Positions 1 through 5,913 of a stretch of DNA of 5,938 nucleotides are shown one piece after another; the first letter of the stretch is position 1, and each line of letters opens with the position of its first letter. The stretch is from Halanaerobiales bacterium. GTDB taxonomy: Bacteria > Bacillota_F > Halanaerobiia > Halanaerobiales > DTU029. A model generated the notes under the pieces. The model was not told the origin of the DNA, made no database searches, and saw only the letters and a program-made list of their open reading frames with translations. Made by a program: the position numbers and the translations under genes. The stretch lies in contig JADQBV010000378.1 of NCBI GenBank assembly GCA_016278415.1, positions 1-5,938 of the forward strand. Reading direction: 5' to 3'.

Positions 1-482
1 AGGTAATAATAGATATGATAACACCAGAGTATCGTTTAAGTGCAAAAATTGCCAAGAACATTTCTGCAGCCGCTGTGCTAATGGCAGCAATAAATGCCCT
101 TATTATAGCTTACTTAATATTTTTTGATGATATTAGGTACTTTAGTTTATCGATCATAAGTCATATAAAAACAGACCCTACACATCTGATATTTATAAAC
201 ATTGGTTTATTACTTGTTGTTATTATAGCAATAAAGGCAGTTGAAGGTCGTGGAACACCACTTGAGGGTGGAATGCCCAGTGGGCATAGTGCATTAGCTT
301 TTGCAATTGTAACATTAATAGTTTTTTTTACACAAGACATACTTATTATAACATTGGCAATAATACTAGCTTTCCTTGTGGCACAGAGTCGTCTGCAGAG
401 TAAAACCCATAATATATTAGAGATAATTGCAGGGGCTTTAATTGGTATTTTATTTACATTATTTATTATCTATATTATTTGA
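1..482 (+). CDS. dgkA: DgkA-type lipid kinase fused to PAP2 phosphatase (5' partial)
   Basis: The reading frame is open to the left edge (frame starting at base 3), so the gene continues upstream; the ATG at 15 is probably internal. The first visible residues (VIID, then TPEYRLSAKIAK and a hydrophobic helix) match the C-terminal end of small DgkA/UdpK-type kinases, which phosphorylate undecaprenol or diacylglycerol in the membrane. A PAP2 phosphatase domain follows. Numbering from the M at base 15, it has GRGTPLEGGMPSGH at 78-91 and SR at 125-126 followed by H132 and E136, the PAP2 C2 and C3 signatures. About five hydrophobic segments are visible (roughly 17-36, 57-74, 92-106, 108-125 and 135-155). 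The C1 motif is degenerate (K74...TP rather than K...RP), and Glu replaces the usual C3 Asp. The kinase catalytic residues lie outside the window, so the kinase half is inferred from its tail only. The next gene starts 9 bases on. Confidence 0.85.
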   Translation, partial: VIIDMITPEYRLSAKIAKNISAAAVLMAAINALIIAYLIFFDDIRYFSLSIISHIKTDPTHLIFINIGLLLVVIIAIKAVEGRGTPLEGGMPSGHSALAFAIVTLIVFFTQDILIITLAIILAFLVAQSRLQSKTHNILEIIAGALIGILFTLFIIYII

Positions 483-491
483 GGTGTTTAA

Positions 492-1757
492 ATGTTACTT
501 AGCTCTATTATATTTTTCGTATTGGTTGCTTTATCAGGTTTTTTTTCTGGTTCTGAAACCGCATTAATGTCAGTTAATAAAATAAGAATACGGGAGTTAG
601 CTAATGAAGGAGATAAAAAGGCTGCCATAGTCGATAGATTATTGGCTGACCATACTCGCTTGTTGGCGACAATATTAATTGGGAATAACCTTGTTAATAT
701 TGCAGCTTCTGCTATTGCAACTTCCTTGGCTATAGAAATTTTTGGTAGTTCAGGTGTAGGTATAGCAACAGGGGTAGTTACTTTAATAGTACTTATTTTT
801 GGTGAAATAACGCCTAAATCAATAGGTAATCGCCGTGCTGTAAAGTATTCTAAATTAGTTGCACCAGCCTTATTCTGGATGGAGCGTTTGTTATCTCCTG
901 TAATTACTTTGTTTGTATTAGTAATACGCTTGATAATTGGTGAAGGCAACCTCCTTTCCACATCCTTTTTAAGTGAGGAAGAGATTAGGCGTTTTGTAAA
1001 CGTCAGTGAAGAGGAAGGTGTCATAAAAAGAACGGAACGCAAAATGATAAATAGTATCTTTGAATTTGATGATACCACAGTTAGGGAAGTAATGGTCCCT
1101 CGGATAGATGTAATTGGGATAGAAGAAAAAGCAACTATCCGTCAACTTGTAAAGTTAGCCGTAGAAAGAGGTCATTCAAGGATACCAGTATTTCAGGATA
1201 ACATAGATAGAATTACCGGGATTATTTATGTTAAAGATTTGTTACAATTATTAATTGATAATGAAGATGAAAATATAATTGTTAAAGAATATATGAGATC
1301 AGCATATTTTATACCAGAAAGCAAGAAAATTAATGAATTATTGACTGAAATGAGAAAACGAAAAGTTCATATATCTATAGTTCTAGATGAATATGGTGGA
1401 ACGGCAGGTATAATTACAATTGAAGATTTACTTGAAGAGATTGTTGGTGATATTCAAGACGAATATGATTTAGAGCCTAAGCAAATTGAATATCTAAATG
1501 AGCATGAATTATTGTTGGATGCAAGAATTAATATAGACGAACTAAATGAGATTTTACCAGAACCTATACTTGATGAAGAAAATTATGAAACTATAAGTGG
1601 TTTTATATTATATCAATTGGGTTACCTTCCAAAAGAAGGAGAGAAACTGGAAATTGATAATTTTACAATACAAGTTGATAAGATTTTAGAAAATCGTTTA
1701 GAAAAGATAAAAATCATAAGTAAACAGCCAATTAAACCTATAGATGTAAAGGAGTGA
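492..1757 (+). CDS. CNNM/CorC (HlyC) family membrane protein with CBS pair
   Basis: This is a full-length 421-residue member of the hemolysin C/CorC/CNNM family, integral membrane proteins linked to magnesium (or other divalent cation) efflux and homeostasis. In order: an N-terminal DUF21/CNNM membrane domain (about 1-185) with FSGSETALMS at 18-27, NNLVNI at 65-70 and FGEITPKSIG at 103-112; a cytoplasmic CBS pair (about 200-325) with MVPRIDV at 201-207, HSRIPVF at 228-234, and DEYGGTAGIITIEDL beginning at 299; and a C-terminal CorC_HlyC domain (about 335-410) with the typical ETISGFILYQLGYLP stretch. The GAGGTG ribosome binding site at 481-486 overlaps the preceding stop codon and lies 5 bases from the ATG, so translation is probably coupled to the kinase/phosphatase gene. 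The family is clear. The transported ion and the exact paralog (YrkA/YhdP/MpfA-like) cannot be read from sequence, so no symbol is given. Confidence 0.95.
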   Translation: MLLSSIIFFVLVALSGFFSGSETALMSVNKIRIRELANEGDKKAAIVDRLLADHTRLLATILIGNNLVNIAASAIATSLAIEIFGSSGVGIATGVVTLIVLIFGEITPKSIGNRRAVKYSKLVAPALFWMERLLSPVITLFVLVIRLIIGEGNLLSTSFLSEEEIRRFVNVSEEEGVIKRTERKMINSIFEFDDTTVREVMVPRIDVIGIEEKATIRQLVKLAVERGHSRIPVFQDNIDRITGIIYVKDLLQLLIDNEDENIIVKEYMRSAYFIPESKKINELLTEMRKRKVHISIVLDEYGGTAGIITIEDLLEEIVGDIQDEYDLEPKQIEYLNEHELLLDARINIDELNEILPEPILDEENYETISGFILYQLGYLPKEGEKLEIDNFTIQVDKILENRLEKIKIISKQPIKPIDVKE

Positions 1758-1783
1758 TCGATATATTTCTTAATGGGATGGAT

Positions 1784-1790
1784 AGGAGAG
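1784..1790 (+). promoter_or_regulatory. Ribosome binding site fixing the DUF881 gene start
   Basis: AGGAGAG lies 8 bases before the ATG at 1799. The frame can be extended to a GTG at 1754 that overlaps the preceding stop (GTGA), but the AGGAG there (1750-1754) runs into that GTG and leaves no spacer. The other upstream ATG, at 1778, has no good site at the right distance. The ATG at 1799 also puts a Lys-rich start directly before the membrane helix. Confidence 0.75.
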
Positions 1791-1798
1791 ATAGTGAT

Positions 1799-2806
1799 AT
1801 GAAAAAAAAGATTGGGAGTACTATTTTCAACTGGATCCTAGTCCTAGTCCTGATAGCTAATGTTGTATTATTAACACGCGTTTTGGGTTTTATATACTTT
1901 CCAGGTGAGATAACCCCACTGGATAAATCTAAACAAGCTGCTCAGTCAGTGATAACTTATAGTGAAGAACTTGCGGCTAGTTATGATGTTAATAAAGAAA
2001 AGTCTGTATTAGATATTTTGGCTAAATTTAAATATGAAATAGAGAAAGCAGAAAGTGCTGAAGAAGTAGCTAGCCTTATGTTAGATTATGGACGTCAGAC
2101 ACAGGATGTAATTTATCGTGTAGTCCAGGAAAAGCGGATTAATACTATATTTAATATTATTAATAATCAAAAACTACCGGAGATCGGTAAGATTACAATC
2201 TCAAAAGTAGGGGACGAAATGAAAATATTGGACCCTGAACATATAATAAAAGAAGAAACCAAAAAGAAGATTCAGGAAGTATTTTTTAATCAGACCCTGG
2301 AGATTGAGATTGTTGATGGTAGGGCTAGTTTAGTACCAACAGGTGATATTTTTAATCATGTAGATTATCTTCAAACAAAAACAGCGTCACTTGAAAGACA
2401 GTTAAAGGCAATTAGCCAAAAGACAGGATATGAGCCTTTGTCTGGTAAGGGTATTAAAATTAATGTTTATGACAATACTGGAAATATAGAAAGTACAGGG
2501 ATAGTACATGACCAGGATATACGTAATATCATTAATGAATTAAAGATTGCTGGTGCAACTGGTATTGAAGTAGGGGGACAGCGTTTAAGAGTAGATACAG
2601 CTATACGTTGTGTCGGGCCAACAATATTGGTCAATAATAAACCAATACCCGTAAACCCTATTATAATTAAGGCCACAGGTGATCCGGATGTGTTAGTTAG
2701 TAGTCTTGATATCATAAAAAACCAATTACTTAATTTTGGTATTAATATGGATATAAAGGTATATGATGATATCTGGCTTAATGGTCAAAGTAATTATGAA
2801 AGGTGA
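1799..2806 (+). CDS. Membrane-anchored DUF881 domain protein
   Basis: The protein has 335 residues from the preferred ATG (350 if started at the GTG at 1754). It begins MKKK and has one hydrophobic helix at about 8-32, so most of it should lie outside the cytoplasm. Residues about 40-185 form a mixed Lys/Glu-rich region in which I recognise no domain. A short coiled-coil-like stretch (about 189-207, TASLERQLKAISQKTG) leads into a C-terminal DUF881 domain of the YlxW/YlxX kind. Its signatures are GKGIKINVYD at 216-225, DIRNIINELKIAGATGIEV starting near 240, GGQRLRVDTAIRCVGP near 260-274 and a terminal GDPDVLVSSL near 294. Typical DUF881 proteins are shorter (about 230-250 residues), so the middle region is an extension. 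DUF881 proteins often occur near division or sporulation genes, but their function is not settled and none is claimed here. The gene lies 41 bases after the CNNM/CorC gene and 5 bases before the lipoprotein gene. Confidence 0.85.
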   Translation: MKKKIGSTIFNWILVLVLIANVVLLTRVLGFIYFPGEITPLDKSKQAAQSVITYSEELAASYDVNKEKSVLDILAKFKYEIEKAESAEEVASLMLDYGRQTQDVIYRVVQEKRINTIFNIINNQKLPEIGKITISKVGDEMKILDPEHIIKEETKKKIQEVFFNQTLEIEIVDGRASLVPTGDIFNHVDYLQTKTASLERQLKAISQKTGYEPLSGKGIKINVYDNTGNIESTGIVHDQDIRNIINELKIAGATGIEVGGQRLRVDTAIRCVGPTILVNNKPIPVNPIIIKATGDPDVLVSSLDIIKNQLLNFGINMDIKVYDDIWLNGQSNYER

Positions 2807-2807
2807 T
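2799..2807 (+). promoter_or_regulatory. Ribosome binding site fixing the DUF3048 lipoprotein start
   Basis: AAAGGTGAT spans the end of the preceding gene, including its TGA stop, and lies 4 bases before the ATG at 2812. The frame can be extended to a GTG at 2803, but that codon sits inside this ribosome binding site. The ATG at 2812 also gives a canonical lipoprotein signal peptide beginning MKKIYF. Confidence 0.75.
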
Positions 2808-2811
2808 ATCT

Positions 2812-4143
2812 ATGAAAAAAATATATTTTATGGCTGTATCTTTAATAATAATTATGGCCTTGTTGACAGGATGTAATACTGACCAAAGTAGTAACAATAA
2901 GGAAAGGCAGACTATTAATGGGGAGACTAGTGCTGGGATAACAGATGATAATATTGATAATCAAAACTCTGAACCAGTAGTAGAGAATCAAGATAAATTA
3001 TCAGTTTTAAATAATGATACAATCAATAATAATCTTAGTGACAATCAGAACCGTGAAGATGCTTTGGTGGTTAATAGTAAACCTAAGAATATTTATTACT
3101 CTCCTTTTACGGGACAAGCAGTGGATGAGCGCTTGCTTCGTAAGGTATTGATTGTTGTTATTGAGAACTCACCAGCTGCACGACCTCAGTCAGGTCTTGA
3201 AGAGGCTTCTATTGTATATGAAGTCTTAGTTGAAGGTGGTATTACTAGATTTTTAGCGCTTTATTGGGATAATATACCTGAAAAAATTGGACCTATTAGG
3301 AGTGCGCGGCCATACATGATAGATATTGCCAAAGGATATAATGGTTTATTACTTCATGCTGGTGCTAGTCCGGAAGGGTTTTCTATGTTAGCAGAAGGGG
3401 ACATTGAACACCTTGACCAAATATACAGAAGTAGATATTATTGGCGTAGTAATGATAGGCGAGCACCTCATAACCTATATACAGGAAGTAATAGAATCAA
3501 GGATTATCTTAATGGACTAATTGGTCAGGAATATCAGCCAAGATTTTCTTTTAGTCAAGTTAGTTTTATTAAACCACAAGACCAACATGCAGATATAATT
3601 AAAATTCCTTATTGGGGAGGAACTATGGTAACCTATAAATATAATAGTCTGGAAAACCAATATTATAGATATAGTGGTGCTAGGGAGATACCTCATTTAT
3701 TGGATAATAATAAACAGATTACTGCTAATAATATAGTTGTACAGCATACTCGAACAAAGCAAATAGATGATGTTGGTCGTCTGAGTATTGAGCTGGATAA
3801 CAGAGGTAGTGCATTTGTCTTTACTGATGGTAGGGTTATTGAAGGTTTTTGGGAAAAAAAATCAGATAATCTTACTAAGTTTTACAATAACCAGGGTGAA
3901 AGAATAGAGTTGAATCCAGGGCAGACCTGGATAGAACTTGTACCTGATAGTATTGAGATTGAGTTTGTTGATTCTAGAATTTTAGAAGATACAAGAGATT
4001 TAAATACTATAGAGCAGGATAGTGAACTTAGTAATGACAACGATAGTGATTTAAATGCCGAAGGTAGTGGTCAAGATCAGGATTTGATTGAGGATACAGA
4101 TAGTAATCTTACTGAGGGAGAGGATATTGATTTGATAAATTAG
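2812..4143 (+). CDS. DUF3048 (YerB-like) lipoprotein with acidic repeat tail
   Basis: The protein has 443 residues from the ATG at 2812. Residues 1-21 form a type II (lipoprotein) signal peptide ending in the lipobox LTGC, with Cys21 as the expected lipidated residue, so it should be anchored on the outer face of the membrane. Residues about 22-92 are an Asn/Asp/Gln-rich linker with low complexity. The DUF3048 N-terminal domain runs from about 93 to 240, with SPFTGQ, ENSPAARPQSGLEEASIVYE, EGGITRFLALYWDN, GPIRSARPYM and a DRRAPHNLY segment; the C-terminal DUF3048 part runs from about 250 to 385 and contains VVQHTR and a GFWEKKS segment. Bacillus YerB belongs to this family; its biochemical role is unknown to me. 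After about residue 390 comes a tail of some 50 residues with 19 Asp/Glu and one Arg, carrying repeated D-x-[DEN]-L units. It is probably the last gene of the upstream run, since a 300-base gap follows. Confidence 0.9.
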   Translation: MKKIYFMAVSLIIIMALLTGCNTDQSSNNKERQTINGETSAGITDDNIDNQNSEPVVENQDKLSVLNNDTINNNLSDNQNREDALVVNSKPKNIYYSPFTGQAVDERLLRKVLIVVIENSPAARPQSGLEEASIVYEVLVEGGITRFLALYWDNIPEKIGPIRSARPYMIDIAKGYNGLLLHAGASPEGFSMLAEGDIEHLDQIYRSRYYWRSNDRRAPHNLYTGSNRIKDYLNGLIGQEYQPRFSFSQVSFIKPQDQHADIIKIPYWGGTMVTYKYNSLENQYYRYSGAREIPHLLDNNKQITANNIVVQHTRTKQIDDVGRLSIELDNRGSAFVFTDGRVIEGFWEKKSDNLTKFYNNQGERIELNPGQTWIELVPDSIEIEFVDSRILEDTRDLNTIEQDSELSNDNDSDLNAEGSGQDQDLIEDTDSNLTEGEDIDLIN

Positions 4144-4162
4144 TGAACATAATTATCCTAAA

Positions 4163-4189
4163 CTTTGTAGATGAATTTATCGTACAAAG
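4163..4189. repeat. Left side hairpin of the palindromic element
   Basis: CTTTGTA at 4163-4169 pairs perfectly with TACAAAG at 4183-4189. The stem can extend inward through GAT (4170-4172) with ATC (4179-4181), bulging one G and leaving a 6-base loop. The first three bases are also used by the outer arm, so the two structures compete for those pairs. No T-tract follows, so it is not a standard terminator. Confidence 0.6.
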
Positions 4190-4217
4190 CCTGGTTAGCC
4201 ATAACTTCATGTACGGG

Positions 4218-4340
4218 AAAAAGCTAATTCCCAGTTCCTCTTCCAGGTTATAAATAACAAAATAAACTCACTTCGCTACGCTACGTTCAGACAAATTTTG
4301 TTAACCATTTATAGCCTTCCATGCGGTACTGGAGCTTTTT
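4218..4340. terminator. Possible bidirectional terminator in the central stem
   Basis: An A-tract plus GCT (4218-4225) and CCAGT (4231-4235) pair with ACTGG (4328-4332) and AGC plus a five-T tract (4333-4340). A stem flanked by As on the left and Ts on the right would read as stem-plus-U-tract on both strands. It lies about 75 bases after the DUF3048 stop codon, where an operon end would be expected. Against this, the intervening sequence is about 90 bases, much longer than a normal terminator loop, although that region folds on itself. The call is tentative. Confidence 0.35.
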
Positions 4341-4375
4341 AAACGTTCATTCAGCAAATGGCTAACCAGAGATTT

Positions 4376-4397
4376 CAATTATAGATAGTAATAATTG
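4376..4397. repeat. Right side hairpin of the palindromic element
   Basis: CAATTAT at 4376-4382 pairs perfectly with ATAATTG at 4391-4397, leaving an 8-base loop. It mirrors the position of the left side hairpin relative to the central stem, but its sequence is different. It is AT-only except for the terminal C-G pair, so on its own it would be weak. Confidence 0.5.
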
Positions 4398-4443
4398 CGA
4401 AGTTTGATAATCATTTTGCAAATATAAGTTAGGAGTTAAAATA

Positions 4444-4848
4444 ATGGATAAAGTAGAAATAAATAAATTAATAGATGTAGCTATTAAGGCTAGAAGTCAA
4501 TCATATTCACCTTATTCTGGGTTTGCCATTGGGGCAGCTTTGTTAACTGTTGATGGTCAGGTTTTTACAGGAACCAATGTGGAAAATGCCGCTTATGGTT
4601 TAACTAACTGTGCTGAAAGAACAGCTGTTTTTAAAGCGGTATCTGAAGGATATAGAGAGTATGAGGCCATTGCAATAGTGGCTGATACTGAAAGGCCAGT
4701 CCCTCCTTGTGGTTCTTGTCGTCAGGTACTTCAGGAGTTTGGTAATGATATTATAGTAATAATGGCAAATTTAAAGGGTGAAAACATTCAATATACAGTT
4801 AGTGATCTTTTACCTGGAGCATTTGATAGAAAGGATATGAATAAGTAA
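4444..4848 (+). CDS. cdd: Cytidine deaminase
   Basis: This is a complete 134-residue protein of the usual length for the small tetrameric, zinc-dependent cytidine deaminases. The enzyme converts cytidine and deoxycytidine to uridine and deoxyuridine in cytoplasmic pyrimidine salvage. Visible motifs are YSPYSGFAIGAA at 21-32, the substrate-binding NVENAAYG at 45-52, the catalytic zinc site CAE at 56-58 (Cys56 ligand, Glu58 proton shuttle), PCGSCRQ at 88-94 (Cys89 and Cys92, the other zinc ligands) and the C-terminal DLLPGAF at 121-127. All catalytic residues are present. AGGAG at 4431-4435 lies 8 bases before the ATG. The start follows closely after the palindromic element, and I see no strong promoter between them: a TTGATA at 4404-4409 and TATAAG at 4423-4428 are only 13 bases apart. 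The stop overlaps the era start by one base (TAATG). Confidence 0.97.
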   Translation: MDKVEINKLIDVAIKARSQSYSPYSGFAIGAALLTVDGQVFTGTNVENAAYGLTNCAERTAVFKAVSEGYREYEAIAIVADTERPVPPCGSCRQVLQEFGNDIIVIMANLKGENIQYTVSDLLPGAFDRKDMNK

Positions 4849-5732
4849 TGGCTTTTAAATCAGGATTTATATCAATTATAGGTCGTCCGAATGTTGGAAA
4901 ATCTACCCTTGTTAATAAATTAATAGGTGAGAAAATTGCCATTACATCTCCAAGACCGCAGACTACTAGAAATAAGTTGCAGGCTGTTTATACAGACGAA
5001 AAGGGACAAATAATTTTCGTTGATACACCTGGAATTCATAAGGCTAAAAACAAGTTGGATAATTACATGTTAGAGCAGGCTTATCGGAGTCTTGATGGAA
5101 TAGATTTAATTGTCTTTTTATTAGATGGAAGTAGTTATTTTGGTAAGGGTGATGATTTTATTCTGAGACAACTGAAAGGGAGTAAGACCCCTATCTTAGT
5201 GGTTCTAAATAAGATTGATAAGTTGGATAAGAATAAGTTGTTAAAAAGAATTACTGAATATGAAGAGAAAACTGGCAGAGAGATAATACCTATATCTGCC
5301 CAAAATGGCGATAATCTTGATAATTTAATAGAAACAATATATACATACTTACCAGAAGGGCCAAAATATTATCCAGATGATATGATTACAGATCAAATTG
5401 AGCAATTTATTATTGCTGAGATGATACGTGAAAAAATATTTCATTTAACCCGGGAAGAGATACCCTATGGAGTAGCTGTATTAATTGAAGAAATGAAAGA
5501 ACGTGAAAATGGCTTGTTTTATATAAGGGCTAATATCTATATAGAGAAAAAATCACATAAGGGTATTATTATTGGAAAGAATGGAAAAAGGTTAAAAGAA
5601 ATCGGATTGCGAGCACGTAAAGATGTGGAAAAATTACTGCAGACAAAAGTTTATCTGGACCTCTGGGTGAAGATTTTGAAAGATTGGAGAGAAAAAGAAG
5701 ACCTAGTAAATAGGATGGGATATAAAGAATGA
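4848..5732 (+). CDS. era: GTPase Era, 30S ribosome assembly factor
   Basis: This is a complete 294-residue Era, an essential or near-essential GTPase that binds the 3' end of 16S rRNA and helps mature the 30S subunit. The GTPase domain has G1 GRPNVGKS at 12-19, the Era-specific switch SPRPQTTR at 34-41, G3 DTPG at 59-62, G4 NKID at 121-124 and G5 SAQ at 150-152. The C-terminal KH domain has GIIIGKNGKRLKEIG at 239-253, followed by VYLDLWVKILKDWR and a VNRMGY ending typical of the family. No key residue is missing. The start overlaps the cdd stop by one base; an AAGG at 4831-4834 is a somewhat distant ribosome binding site, so translational coupling to cdd is likely. The cdd-era pair is widely conserved in Firmicutes. 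Confidence 0.98.
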   Translation: MAFKSGFISIIGRPNVGKSTLVNKLIGEKIAITSPRPQTTRNKLQAVYTDEKGQIIFVDTPGIHKAKNKLDNYMLEQAYRSLDGIDLIVFLLDGSSYFGKGDDFILRQLKGSKTPILVVLNKIDKLDKNKLLKRITEYEEKTGREIIPISAQNGDNLDNLIETIYTYLPEGPKYYPDDMITDQIEQFIIAEMIREKIFHLTREEIPYGVAVLIEEMKERENGLFYIRANIYIEKKSHKGIIIGKNGKRLKEIGLRARKDVEKLLQTKVYLDLWVKILKDWREKEDLVNRMGYKE

Positions 5733-5810
5733 AGGTGCTCTGTAAAAGATTTTTAGAACATCTATTATTTGGTTATAATATTCTTAAAGTCTTTTTTTGA
5801 AAAGTATAAT

Positions 5811-5847
5811 ATGTTGATAAAGCATAGTTATTACGGAAATGTTGATA
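5811..5847. repeat. 9-base direct repeat ATGTTGATA
   Basis: ATGTTGATA occurs at 5811-5819 and again at 5839-5847, with starts 28 bases apart. The second copy runs into the proposed -10 box. The spacing is close to three helical turns, so a paired protein-binding site is possible, but chance in AT-rich DNA is a fair alternative. Confidence 0.35.
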
Positions 5848-5851
5848 TAAT
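5843..5851 (+). promoter_or_regulatory. Extended -10 promoter for the gene starting at 5914
   Basis: TGATATAAT is a perfect match to the extended -10 consensus TGnTATAAT. No good -35 box lies 16-18 bases upstream, which extended -10 promoters can tolerate. It would give a leader of roughly 55 bases before the ATG at 5914. A second TATAAT at 5805-5810 lacks the TG extension. I see no clear intrinsic terminator after era, so read-through from cdd-era may also supply transcripts. Confidence 0.4.
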
Positions 5852-5913
5852 TGCAGGAATAAAGTGATATATGGAGAATATATTATTAATATGTAAAATG
5901 GGGAGTGAAACAT

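Larger units (their letters stand above)
4152..4411. repeat. Large multi-branched palindromic intergenic element
   Basis: This element occupies most of the only long gene-free stretch (4144-4443), which holds no coding sequence I can support. The outer arms pair: ATTATC (4152-4157) and AAACTT (4160-4165) with AAGTTT (4400-4405) and GATAAT (4406-4411), leaving a 2-base bulge. Inside each arm is a small hairpin (4163-4189 and 4376-4397). Between these lies a long central stem: 4191-4202 with 4358-4369 (12 perfect pairs), 4218-4225 with 4333-4340 (8 pairs), 4231-4235 with 4328-4332 (5 pairs), and 4245-4263 with 4295-4317 (19 pairs with one G-U and a 4-base bulge), closed by a 31-base loop. The symmetry is seen directly. 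A palindromic repeat or MITE-like insertion is the likeliest reading; a structured RNA leader for cdd is the alternative. No convincing target-site duplication or transposase was found. Confidence 0.7.

Noticed and set aside
488..1078. 196-codon open frame on the minus strand
   Set aside because: It lies inside the CNNM/CorC gene, which has full family motifs on the plus strand; the minus-strand translation shows no recognisable domain.
1754..1798. GTG start overlapping the CNNM/CorC stop, adding 15 residues to the DUF881 protein
   Set aside because: Its only ribosome binding site runs into the GTG, while the ATG at 1799 has a well-placed AGGAGAG and a Lys-rich start before the membrane helix.
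2467..2715. 82-codon open frame on the minus strand
   Set aside because: It is antisense to the conserved DUF881 domain and has no recognisable motif.
4151..4382. AATTAT at 4151-4156 and 4377-4382 as a target-site duplication
   Set aside because: The right copy is part of a hairpin stem inside the symmetric element, and a 6-base AT-only match is expected by chance here.
4144..4443. Known riboswitch, T-box, tRNA or CRISPR in the gap before cdd
   Set aside because: I recognise no T-box motif, no conserved riboswitch core, no tRNA arms and no regularly spaced direct repeats; the structure is a single large palindrome.
5791..5804. CTTTTTTTGAAAAG as a terminator after era
   Set aside because: The only stem is five A/T-rich pairs, and no GC-rich hairpin precedes the T-tract.
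5811..5867. 18-codon frame beginning at an ATG after era
   Set aside because: It has no convincing ribosome binding site, is very short, and overlaps the likely promoter of the next gene.
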